Of a stretch of 64,000 bases of DNA, positions 10,101-22,400 are shown in pieces (positions within the stretch are counted from its first letter, which is position 1; each line of letters starts with the position of its first letter). The notes beneath the pieces are model-generated. The model did not search any database. It was not told the DNA's origin and saw nothing but the letters and a program-made list of their open reading frames with translations. The translations under genes and the position numbers were made by a program. This DNA comes from Acheta domesticus (taxonomy: Eukaryota > Arthropoda > Insecta > Orthoptera > Gryllidae): NCBI GenBank assembly GCA_031308135.1, contig JAHLJT010002630.1, positions 97,136,141-97,200,140 of the forward strand, written 5' to 3'.

Positions 10101-13100
10101 ACCATTATACCAGTATAATGAAATTAAAACAATTAACTTCTCTAACTATTAACTTCATGCATGTTTCTGTAGCGAATGTAAGAAAAGTCGGGGTGTTGCA
10201 ATAATAGTCCAGAATAATCTAATTTGTAAATCAATAGACTGGATTAGAGATATGAGCATTGAAATGACTTTTGAAGTAGCAGGGATAGATGTAAACACAT
10301 GAAAGGAAACATAAAAATCATAGGCATTTATAGATCCCCAAATTCTAGTGTTAATGACTTTCTGCTCAGGTTTGAAGAACTTTTAACTAAACTTATAGGA
10401 AACAAAAATTGTAATTTAATTATTTTGGGAGATCTAAACATTAATATTGAACATAATGAACTACACGATTTACTAAAGAGTTTTAATCTTCATGATGAGT
10501 TAGGGCCAACACGGGTTACAACCCATTCTAGCTCTACCATAGACCACATCATTACAAACATCGAAATGTATAAATACACTTCTCATAATATTGATTTTCA
10601 TCTATCTGATCACACAGCACAAATCATTGAAATAATCAATTGCCCCATTAGCCTTGAACTAGCTAAATACACAAGAAATCAGCCAGTGTTGACATAATTA
10701 AACATATCTCCCATTACATAATTATGCTATTGGCTTGGATAATTAATAGAAGTATCGAAGCAGGTATTTTACCTTAGCGTTTTAAAAAATAGATGCAATG
10801 CCAGTGTATAAATGTGATGATAGATAAAACTACAAATTATCAACCAATATCCCTGATATCAAATTTTACAAACATTTAGAGAAAGTCACATAAGAAAGGA
10901 CTCTATGATTATACAAATATAATTAACTCAATGGAATTTGATTTTTGGATAGGCACAAACATAGAAGATGCTGTTACACATAAATTCAATTTGTGATGCA
11001 ATGCGATTCAATTTGTGGTGATAATAGTGAACCCTGTGTACCTGTTTATTTCGATCTGGAGAAAGCATTTGTTACAGTGAATCATACGATATTGTTGAGA
11101 AAATTCTATAGATTAGGATTTAGAGTGGCTTATGAGCTGATTGACAGTTATTTAACTGGTCATAAACAAACAGTGAAGTTAAACAATTAGACTAGTACAG
11201 AACTGATGGTAACTTGTGGAATACCATAGGGAACAGTATTGGACCTTCCGTTCTTTTTAATAACATACACAAATGATTTAATTGAGAATCTACCAAAAGA
11301 TCAAAGAATACCTTTTGCGGATGATACTAGTTTAATTGTTAAACACAGTGCATGGGCAGTCTACAGAAGAACAAAATTAAAATTGATAACTAACTAGTTT
11401 TATAAAAATAGCATAAATTTGTTGAAAACAGTGTTTATCACTTGTGGTAGTTACATAGACAGTATTACCCGAGCGTTTCGCCTGAGGATTCACAAAACTA
11501 ACTGCTTTAATGATCAATGTGATTGCCCAGTTATACAGAGTGACAATTGCAAAAATATGTAGGTGTTTGTACAGACTGATTTACAATGGGGATATTATAT
11601 ATCATTGACGTCAGGCAAATTGCGATTTCGTATCTTTATGTTCTATAAATTGAAAACAATTTTCAGTACCAAACAATCGTTAACGATGTATATCATGCAT
11701 TTTTTGGTCTGTGGCAACATATAAAATAATAGCATGGGGAGGATGTCATAAAAATTCCTTTCAACAAATAAGTAATATACAAAAGCTTAGAGTGAAATTG
11801 ATATTTCATAAACACATCGTTCTCCTCAGATATACTACACAGATATGAAAATATGACCTCAGATAGAAAATATTTCCTAGAAAAATTAGTATTAAGTAAT
11901 ATCTCCTATTTATATGACAAATTCAATAATGTAAAAGTAAAGAATAAATTGAATTCCATTACCAAAAGAAAAAAGTTCAACATATGAGGAGATCCTTATA
12001 TGACAGCCACCAGGTTTTCAATATGATAACCAATGATTTGAAAATTGCACAGATGAATAGTGTAGTGGGGAAGAAATCTCTCAGAAATTGGTTTATCAGC
12101 TTAGATAATTCCAAAATTGATAATATAACTAAATGGAATTACATCAAATTGATTGTATGCATTCAGCCTCATTGTTCTCGTTATTTTTGTTATATTTTAT
12201 ATTTTGTTTTGTATTTTTTCTATATTTTTGGATTTTACTTTGCTTTCTTGAACGAAAAATGTGAAACTATATAATGTACGATAAATTGGATATAGTTCAA
12301 TGTAAGTTTGCACCCAGGCTTTTCCCTCTGTGAATTGCACTTATTTTCTTGTAAAAGCACCAAATACTACCTGAATAAATTGAACTGAATCATGGTATCA
12401 CCCATAATAATGTTATAAATCGTGGTTTGGTAGAAACACTATTAAAACACAAAGATGATCATTTATATATTTATTACACAACTTCCATGGATTATTTGTG
12501 TATAAAAGGGTATGATGACAAAATGTATGAAAAGCTGCTAGAGTATTGTCACATACCATGGCAAGTTCTCTATTATTTTTGGGTAAAATGGAGATAATTA
12601 CAATGATGAATGCAGAAGCACCAGCTGACAAATAGTTCAATTTATTTAGCGTTAATACAATGAATGGTAAAAATAAACATCAGTCTGTTTATACCAAAGA
12701 ATATTTGTCTCAAAGTGAAGTTATTGGGGAAATGAGTCAAGTGACTAAACAAATTACTGTTGGAAAGCCTTCTATCCTATTTCCATTTCCAAAAGGAATT
12801 TTAATAATGCAATACTAAATGGCTTTTATCTCAATGAAACTTACAGTGTCATATATACTATTAACTAAAAGACTGAATCAAGACATACTTCACTTTTTTT
12901 GGTAATTTGCACGAGATGATCCATGATAACTTAATTTTAAATATATATGTAGAGGGTATATTTGAGTAAAATATCAGATATTCTGATAAGTAAAGAAGCA
13001 TGTACTTATAACAGTTCAAATGACTACTTCTTTCAGTTCCTCAGAAAGTAATGATGATTGTGTGATTTCTTCAGCATAAATTACCGTAAATACTCGAATA

Positions 13101-14728
13101 TAAACTGAATATATTATTTTTCAAAAATTATAGGCTCAAAATTGGGGTGCGGGTAATATTCGCATCAAGGTCCGTCCCGCGAACTTTAAGCTTGTTGCAC
13201 TTAGTTACATGGAGGCATGGTTTATTCTTCGGGTTTTTATAACGTGGCGGGTTACGGCCGGTCTTCACGATGAAATATATCACAGCATTTCGCGTCTTTC
13301 TCCGTCGTGCCGCTAGATGTCGCATGATCGCGAGCGCATCAAGAAAGCTTTTGTTTTTTGACATTACTTTCCGTAAAATTAGGGTACTGGTAATACTTGA
13401 GGGCCGGGTATATTCGAGAATGTACAGTAATGAAGCTATTGAAGGAAATTTTGATGAGTTTGAAATACCTCAGGAGACTACTAATCCAAATTTCATTTCT
13501 TAATTTCAATTCAAGAAATAAAATTTAACGATTTTGATATTATTAATAATGAACATCTTGCACTATTGGAAGAATTTGGAAAGACATTCATTGCTGATAC
13601 AATTAAAAACACGGAGAAATTAAATATTTGGCAGGTTGTATATTTTTATAATATATTTGGATTTTAAAAATAAAAAGGAATAACCACATTTTTTAGGAAT
13701 CCGTACAAGGCTTCCTAATTTACCTGAATTACCTTGTCCATCTGAATTTGAATTTATAAATATTATTTCATTTTCATATTTATCTGTCAAAATTCATTCC
13801 TATCTAATGTAATTACGATGAATATTTTTGTAAATTTACATCGTAATGGTGCATGTCGAGTAGACAATATAACAGGGAAAGTTTGCATTTTAATTAAAAA
13901 TATTTTGCATTATGTATTACCTATCAACATTATCAAAACCTTTGTTAAAATTAGAACATATGCTAGGTTGAATTGTTTAAATCAACTAGTCTCTAATTAC
14001 AACAAGCAAGAAAAAAATGAAGAGATTTGTACAGTAATGTGCGTTATTACAAAGAAAATAATTTCCCGAAAATAAATCTTTTTATTGAGGCTCATGTAAA
14101 TTACAGTGGAAACTTTTCATGACAATTCTATGTATTATAAAGTATTAAATAGTTCCAATATGGTTGTATGATTCATTACAATATAGACACAGGGATAGGG
14201 TGTGATAAAATATTGATGCAAAAAATTAAAAGGTAAACCTGAAGAGGACAAACGTGTGCACGCACCCCCCCCAGCACATCTATATCTATATAAAACAACG
14301 ACATTACATCTCCAGTGTTATTAAATAATTTTTCCTGGCAATGGAGAGAAATTCCCAGACATTTCCTAGACTGAAGATTTTCACAACACAGGCACATTAT
14401 TCTAGTGTCAATTTGCCAGTTAGCAGCAATTAGAAGTTAAAAATATTCTACTTACATGAACTTTGGAAGAGATATTGTTCACCGAGTGCAGGTTCTGTTC
14501 CTTCATCCATTTCATTTGTACCATCTCCTGGCATATCATGGTCACCCACGAGTTCTTCATACAGTATATCATTCAATGGTTCACTTTTGAGGACTAAAAT
14601 CTCAGGCAAGCAATGACTGTGTGTCAACATTTCTGTCCGATGGCATTTCATTGTTCAATTGCACAAGATCCTGTTGCAGATCTGCAGTTGTTCCACCTTA
14701 AAATAACAATAACAATATTAATAATAAT

Positions 14729-14770
<42 letters not shown>

Positions 14771-17700
14771 CTAGACATCTAGAGACAAATCATCTGATGC
14801 CACCTGAACAAAAAGAATGTCATAAAGGTCCTTATGGCTGTAAGGAAATCTTACTACTGAATAAAGTCATCTTGAATGATGTAAAGAAACAAAAACGCAC
14901 GCATGGTTGAGCATGGCTTGGATTGACCACCAAAAGGCCTTTGATAGTGTACCCCATGACTGGATTTTGAAGACCCATGAGATCTATCAATTTCATCCTA
15001 TAGAGCGTCCGAGGTTAAGAATGAAGTACAGGGCCTTATGGGCTTTTCCGGTAAAGAAACATCCCCCCCGTTTTAACATTTCAAAACTGTTTTAAATCCT
15101 CATTAACGTTATTTTCCATAACAACAATGATATTAGTAAAATTATACAGTGAATGCCATATATATTTACCACTAATCGTGGTAAATATCTGTAAAATTGA
15201 TTAAATTTTGTAGGAAGGGATACGTTCGGCGGTTGGAACAGCCACCGCTGCGCTGCCACGTGCTTTGGTTGCAGTATCACACTGTGCTCAGAAAGTACGC
15301 GTGCCGGTTTTTCGTTCGCCTGTGCTTCGTAGTCGTGTTAGTTTTCATATTTATGGTTTTAATCACATTAACTTTAAATGTAATTTCCTTTACTTTTCTT
15401 CATTTTGGTTTTTAGCTTGTGATAAATGTATTAATTTACAATTTTTTCAATTTAATTTATTTTTCTTTGCAAAATTTAATTTAGAATGTGTGATCCACCA
15501 ACCATAAAGCGGAAGAGGGGTAAAGTGCTTCATAGTGGAGAAAAACAAATGGTTGTTAATATTTATAACTATTTAAAAGGGAAGAATCCAGGGAAACCCG
15601 TACAATGGATTGCGGACGAAACAGCGGCAGCAGTCGGTGTAAGTTCAACTACTGTTTTTGCTACAAGACGAGAAGCTGCAAGTGGTACAATTAAAACTCC
15701 GAATAAAAAGAGAAAAAGTCGATGCATCCGTGTCAACAGCAGGGAAGCAAAATACGACGACTTCGTGCGAAGTGCAATCCGCAGGAAAGTGCATTCGTTT
15801 TATATGAAGAATGTTCCGCCAACATTAAAAAGTATTCTTGCGGCAGTGAACAGTGACAATGATCTCCCCAATTTTAAGAAATCAAGTTTTCATCTCTTAC
15901 TAAAAGAAATGGGGTTTACATATAGTAAACAAGGCAACCGGGCATTATTGATTGAACGAGAGGATATTATTTCATGGAGACATAGGTACTTGTACCAAAT
16001 TAAAAAATTTAGAATGAAAAACGGAACATTGTCTACACTGATGAGTCGTGGATTAACGCTGGAACTTCTGTTAACAAGGAATGGCAAGACACCACTTAAA
16101 ATAATCCAGGCAAGCATTTATGTCAGGATTGTCATGTGGTTTGAAGGCACTAACTTCTCGGGGTCCGCGTCTCGCTCTTGTGCACGCGGGCAATGAACAT
16201 GGTTTCGTGACAGGAGCCAAGGATGTATTCCTTTGCAAAAAAAAAAAAAAATACGGCGGATGCACATGAAGAAATGGATGCTGACAGATGCGAGAAGTAC
16301 TTCGCCGAACAGCTGCTTCCAAATCTCCCTCCGAACTCTGTCATTGTTGCAGATAATGCTTCCTATCACAGTCGCAGGAGGGAAAAAACCCCCAATATGT
16401 CGTGGAAGAAAAATAATATTAAAGATTGGCTTCGATCTCATGATATTGATTTTGAAGATCATTTTCTAAAAAGTGATTTAATAGAAATTGTGAGAACTGT
16501 TAAAGATAAATATGAAGGGTACGTAATCGATGATACGGCGACAGCTGCTGGACACACCGTTCTCCGATTACCTCCCTATCATTGCGAACTCAACCCGATA
16601 GAGAAAGTGTGGGCTGAAGTGAAAAACTATGTTAGAATGAACAACACTGATTTTAAAATAAAAAATGTGGAACGTATCGTTCACGATGCATTCGAAAATG
16701 TAAGCGTAGAGCATTGGAGCAATTACGTTGAGGGTGTGAAAAAACTGGAAACTGAAATGTGGAAAGTTGATGAACTGCAGGATGAAATCAGTGATATTGA
16801 AATTAATCTCGATGAAAGTTCCGAGGAATCCAGCAGTGGCACAGACGATCTGGAGGGGATTGAGCCATTGCAGACGGAAGAGAACCAATATTAAGGTACG
16901 TAATTTACAATCACTTTTCTGGTGAATGAATGTTTTGAAGTAAATATTTTTGATCGAGATTCTTACTCAATGCCTAATGGGAGCTGACTGGCCACCCTCC
17001 TGGCGCAAGGCAGCTTGATTTTCCGTGAATCAGATCAGTTTGTTCCCGTGGGCTCCGATTGTGTCGGTAATCAAAACTTATTATTTCTCTGATGATAATA
17101 AGAGAATAACAGATTTGACCTTTTTGGAACTGCAAATAATCAGCTTCAGTTCCAGATGTATGAAATAATGGCGCACTTTAAAATGACTATTTCTTTGTGA
17201 TTTCTTATTACACATTTCGAAGCACAAAGAAGGCAAGAAACTTAACAGAAATCCTTTTACTGTGTACAGGAGTGTCATAAGAATAGTTTTAGATTTGAGG
17301 AAAGGGAAGAAAATAAGCTTTCATAACATTAGAAAGGTTCGAGAACACACTAATTTAGCGCTAAACTAGCGCTCCGCCTCATTGCGGGATTCGTCGGCAC
17401 TATCGAGCGCATAACTTTTGGTTCACACAGTAGAGCAGAAAAGCGCCACGTCTGGCATCACTGTCGCCATAAGAGACTGTACTTCATTCTTAACTTCGGA
17501 CGCTCTATAGACTTATTGAATTTTGCAAGGCTAGTATGAAGTCATGGAGTACCAAGGTACTAATACACAGCAGAAAGGAAGCAGTAGAAACCAGAAGTAT
17601 TTAGATCAACAGGGGGATTTTTCAAGGAGATTCTCTATCCCCTTTGCATTTTGCATTTGTTTGATCCCACTATCTAGACAGTTGTCGCAAGCTGACTTTG

Positions 17701-19342
17701 GTTACAAGCTCCATGGTGATGAAAGGCCAGTATCACATTTGTTTTACTTTATCTTAAAGTGTTTGCTAAGAATGAAGCAATTCTCTCTCAAATGTTGTCT
17801 GTCGTGAATGACCTTAGCAATGACATCAGCACGAAATTTGGTCTTGATAAGTCTGCAAAAATCAATTTAAAAAGAGGCAACATCAGAAAGCATTGAAGTT
17901 GATACGCACACTGTGATTCAAAGATCTTAAGCCAGGTAAAACTTACAAATATCTGGGAATTGAAGAATGTGAGACCATCTCGAATGACACAATGAAAGAG
18001 AGAATTCCCAGGGAGTATTACAGAAGAATGAGACTGATCCTGCAGTCCGCTCTGAATTCCAGGAATAAAATATCAGCAATAGGTAGTTTGGCGGTGCCTG
18101 TAGCCGAAAACAGTTTCGGACTACTGGATTGGACTGAGCAAGAAATTCACATCATGGATCGAAAAACCAGAAAACTGCTAACAATTCATCATGTCGCCCA
18201 CCCTTGAGCTGATGTACAAAGACTTTTATCTATCACTTAAGGAAGGAGGAAGAGGCCTCAGGCAAATTGAAGCCACCTGGCACAACGCAATAGTCGGGCA
18301 GGGAAATATGTAGTCAGCCATGAAGAAGACCCTCTAATGAGGCAGGTCATGAAATCTGACCAAAGAATGGGAAACAGAGGCATTGTTCGTGTAGCAAGAA
18401 GCATTGCAAAGAAAACTATCCAAGACACACAGAATGACAGACACTGAACTTCTGATGCTACTTAACATGAAATGTGAGAAAAAAAAAGTTAACAAAATCG
18501 TGCAGACAAAACCCTCCACGGACAATATTTGAAACGAATGGACAGAGCACAGGTCAATAAAGATCAATCATTTATGTGGCTTAAAAGGGGAAGAATGAAG
18601 CCAAAATCAGAAGCACTGATAATAGCTGCCCAGGATCAGTCATTGAGAACACCACATTATAATAAAGCGGTTCTCAAAATTTCCCATGATGATAAATGCC
18701 GCATTTGCCAGGAACATGTAGAAACCATTGATCCAATCCTAGCAAAGCTCCAAATACTTGAAAAGACATGACAGGGTGTGTAGCTACCTCCAATGGCAGA
18801 TCTGTACCACCCTCGAAGTTCCAAACACATGTCCCAAGTGGTACGAACACTCACGAAAGCCGGTGACGTCTGTTGGATTGTGCACGATATTGTACGACCA
18901 ACAAAATCAAACTGATCGCACGATAGCGGCAAACAAACCGGCTATGGTCATCCGGGATTTGGAGAACAAATTGTGTTTACATGATGTTTCTGTACCTTGC
19001 AATCAAAACATCGTTACCAAGGAGGCAGAGAAATGTCTTAAATACAAGAGTTTGGAAATCAAGATAAGCTGAATGTGGGGCGTAAAAGTGCAGGTCATAC
19101 TGATAGTTATCGGAGCTCTGGGATTTGTACTGCAAAATTTGTGTAAGAACTTGTCTAAACTCCCAGGCAATTCAAAAGAATGGGAAGTGCAAAAAATCAC
19201 ATTATTTGGAACTGCCAACATTTTGCGCAAAGTATTGTAGAGGCACCAACAATCCTTAGATCTACTCCTTAGGTAGCTGTTTGCAATCTGGAGCAGATTT
19301 TATTTTGAACAAACTCATAACATCTTTAGTTGTGTTGTAATG

Positions 19343-19401
<59 letters not shown>

Positions 19402-22400
19402 CTGCAATTGCTAGTTTGGCAGTGCCCGCAGTAGAGTAAAGTTTTGGGCTAGTGGACTGGAGTGAGCAAGAAATATGAATCATGGATCGAAAAACTAAAA
19501 AATCTGCCAATAATGCATCTTGTGGCCCAGCCTTGAGCTGATGTACATAGACTTTATGTGTCATATAAGGAAGGAGGAAGAGGCCTGAGGCAAAGAAGCC
19601 TCCTGGCACAACGCGATAGTCGGGATGGGAAAGTATGTAGTTAGTCATCAAGATGACACTCTAACGAGACAGCTCATGAAACCTGATCAAAGAATGCGAA
19701 ACAGAGGCATTGTTAGAGCAGCAAGAAGCATTGCAAAGAAAACTATGCAAGACACGCTGAATAACACAGAAACTGAGCTTCTGATGCTATTTAACATGAA
19801 AGTTGTTAAAGAAACCGTGGAGAGACAAACAACTCTGTGTACAGTATTTAAAAGAAATGGACAAGGTGCAGATCAATAAAGATCAATCATTTATGTGGCT
19901 TAAAAGGGGAAGAATGAAGCCAGAATAGGAAGAAGTTCTAATAGCTGCTCAAGATCAGGTGTTGAGAATACAACATTATGATAAAGCGGTTCTCAAAATT
20001 TCCCAAGATGCCGCATTTGCCAGGAACAAGTGGAGTCTACTGTTATGTCTTCTTGTACATGTTACTGTGCCTTGTGATCAAAACATCATAACAAAAGAGG
20101 CAGAGAAATTTCTTAAATACAAGACTTTGGAAATGGAGAACTGCTGAATGTGGAGTGTAAAAGCACAGGTCATACTGGTAGTCATCAGAGTTCTGGGATT
20201 TGTTTGGCAAAATTTTTTGTAAGAACTTGGATAAACTCCTAGGTCATTCAAAAGACTGAAGTGCAAAAAATTGCTTTATTTGGAACAGCCCACATTTTGT
20301 GCAAAGTATTGTAAAGGTGCTGACAGTCCCTAGATCTCCTCCTTAGGAAGCTGGTTGTAACCTGGAGAAGATTTTACATAGAGCTGACTCACAACATCTT
20401 TAGTCATGATGTAGAGGTAGAATAATAATACTACTAATTTGAAAGTAGTCATCTCTTGAAATCTTTCTGAAGTCACAGCCTGTTTCAGAAAGAAATCTTG
20501 ACACACAGATTTAACTTATTCACCATGTTCTTCCAAAACAAAAATAGCTGTTGCCTCTTTAATTAAGTTTATCACTTGAGATTAACCAAATTGTGGTAAC
20601 ATCAAATAAGGAAGTTATGCGTAACGTACACTTCTCAGCAGTTTTGAAGGAATGAATTGTTAATGACACAGGACATCACCTACAAAGAGGCACTCAACTT
20701 CAAATTTTAATATCACTACACTCAATTGATATATAAGGATGTTGCTCAATAAAAAGCTTCAGTTACATTGGTTTTTGTACTGTTGAAAACTTTCAAGCAC
20801 AGTCACTTTGTAAAACATTTACTTGCACAATGAAGCACAACCCTAATCCACTCACACCGGGCACTAACATGATATATGTTATGGTTATACACAGTCACAC
20901 AACTTTACCACCTCCTGCAATTTTTGAACATTTGAAGTTACTGCAATGCAGTTTTCAGAGAAGTTAGAAAACGTGTGTTATGACGACTTACATTGAGGCT
21001 TGAGCTGTGGGCACAATGCATGTCACCAAGACTGCTCATGTGCTGTTTCACATAAGATTCTGAGTTAATCTACGCCACGCCTTAAGCGACTTGCGTGCAC
21101 AGGCATCAACGCAACTGATATCATCAGTGTGAGGTGACATGTGTCAATGCAATGCTCACCTTACACAGGCCTAAAGGACTGGTTGGCTAAAGGGCCAATA
21201 TCAGTGATATCTTTTCCATTGAGGGTGCCCGTGCGTGTCTTCTAAGTACCATGTAATGTACTTCAGCTTCCAGTCTCGATCAGGCTTTTGTCGAGTTTCC
21301 GTGATCCACTGAGCAAATGCACCTCTTACTTTTCTTTTGTACATAAATGTAGCTACACCTTTTGCTAGTAGTGGTTGGAGTAAAGGGGGGGGGGATACTG
21401 TTCTGTTAGCAATACAAAAATAAAATATTGCAGTTTGTTTACATTTGCAAATAAGTTTTCTATAACTTGAGAGCAAAAATGTCTAGTTTTCAAAAGTTCC
21501 TTGAAACTTTGCTTCTTTTGAAATTTTTATTCATCATTGAACTATTTATAGTTAAAATGTTGGTAAGTTTCTGGAGCTCAAGAAAACTTGCGCAGATGGT
21601 ACTTCTCTACCAAATGGCTCTTACAGTTTTGACTGTACTTTGACCAAATAAATTGAAACTGATGTTGGTCAAGAGTGGAGCATGCCAATGTAAAAATACA
21701 GAGTTTTTGTTTTACTCATAATATTCAATTTCAGTGATGTGTTTTTCTCACATATTTTAGTCCTTCAGAGCCCTGAAAAATGTAAAGGTGAAGTTTAACT
21801 GTACCTGTTTTTTTTATTCTGTCTTGTTTCATGATTTTTTAATCAAGAGAGATTTGAGAAAAAGTAATGGCTAATTTCTTTGACTTTATGTGCGAAAATA
21901 TTGTTCTTTAGTATAAAGCAATTCACATACAAACCAAGTATATTACATGTCAGGGGAACAAAGTTCGCTAGCATTTTCCTTCCAAACTCTACATATTTAC
22001 AGAGTTCATGGCATAAAAACTGAATGAAAGCAGCAAACAATCACGTCTTGTGGGAGATGATCACTAAAAAGGTGTGTGGCAATGTTTTTCCCTACATTGG
22101 AAATTTGGGGAAGTATTGTGAAAGCAAGAAGAGGAAACCCCTGAAAAATGTAGCCATGAACCACTCATGAGGATATGAAGCTGGTGTTTATCACAAGTCT
22201 GGACAGTATTTTACAAAATGTGCTTGAAAACTGTGGGCTGTGAAACTTATTAAAAGTTTGAATCTTCCAACTGTTCGTATTTTATACTGCATGCACAGTA
22301 AAGCCAGTAATACAGAAAGTAAATACAATGAAATCCTGAATGAGAACTAAGGACCTTTTATAACACGAGATTAAATTTCTCCTAGAACTCCATAATGAAA

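Larger units (their letters stand above)
9420..12391 (+). mobile_element. dead jockey-like LINE (non-LTR retrotransposon)
   Basis: A plus-strand retrotransposon inside the last intron of the BTB-ZF gene, antisense to it. In order: a proline/serine-rich ORF1 tail ending TSYNFRQTQ near 9975, an apurinic-type endonuclease (VLHQNIQYMHNKVEQLE near 10035; IYRSPNSSVNDFLL; LIILGDLNINIE; LSDHTAQI), a reverse transcriptase (YQPISLISNF, VPVYFDLEKAFVTVNHTILL, FADDTSLIV), and a 3' end near AATAAATTGAACTGAA. Many stops and frameshifts interrupt it. The 5' boundary is approximate. Confidence 0.8.
14798..19345 (+). mobile_element. R2-like LINE interrupted by a DNA transposon
   Basis: Plus-strand LINE in two pieces, 14798-15000 and 17510-19345, separated by the 2.5-kb element at 15001-17507. 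The first piece encodes GPYGCKEILLLNKVIL and, after a frameshift, SMAWIDHQKAFDSVPHDW; the second continues with LIEFCKASMKSWSTK, GIFQGDSLSPL, GYKLHGDE, then KTYKYLGIEE, IPREYYRRMRLILQSALN and WTEQEIHIMDRKTRKLL. Downstream are a degenerate CCHC knuckle (CRICQEHVETID) and NKPAMVIRDLENKLCL, resembling the restriction-like endonuclease of R2/R4-type LINEs. Frameshifts and stops throughout. It ends in an (AAT)n tract. Confidence 0.8.

Noticed and set aside
14448..14651. 67-codon frame starting at an ATG (MKCHRTEM...) taken as a small gene
   Set aside because: A stop lies just upstream and the only part that joins other exons in phase begins at 14593, so I treat it as an internal exon.
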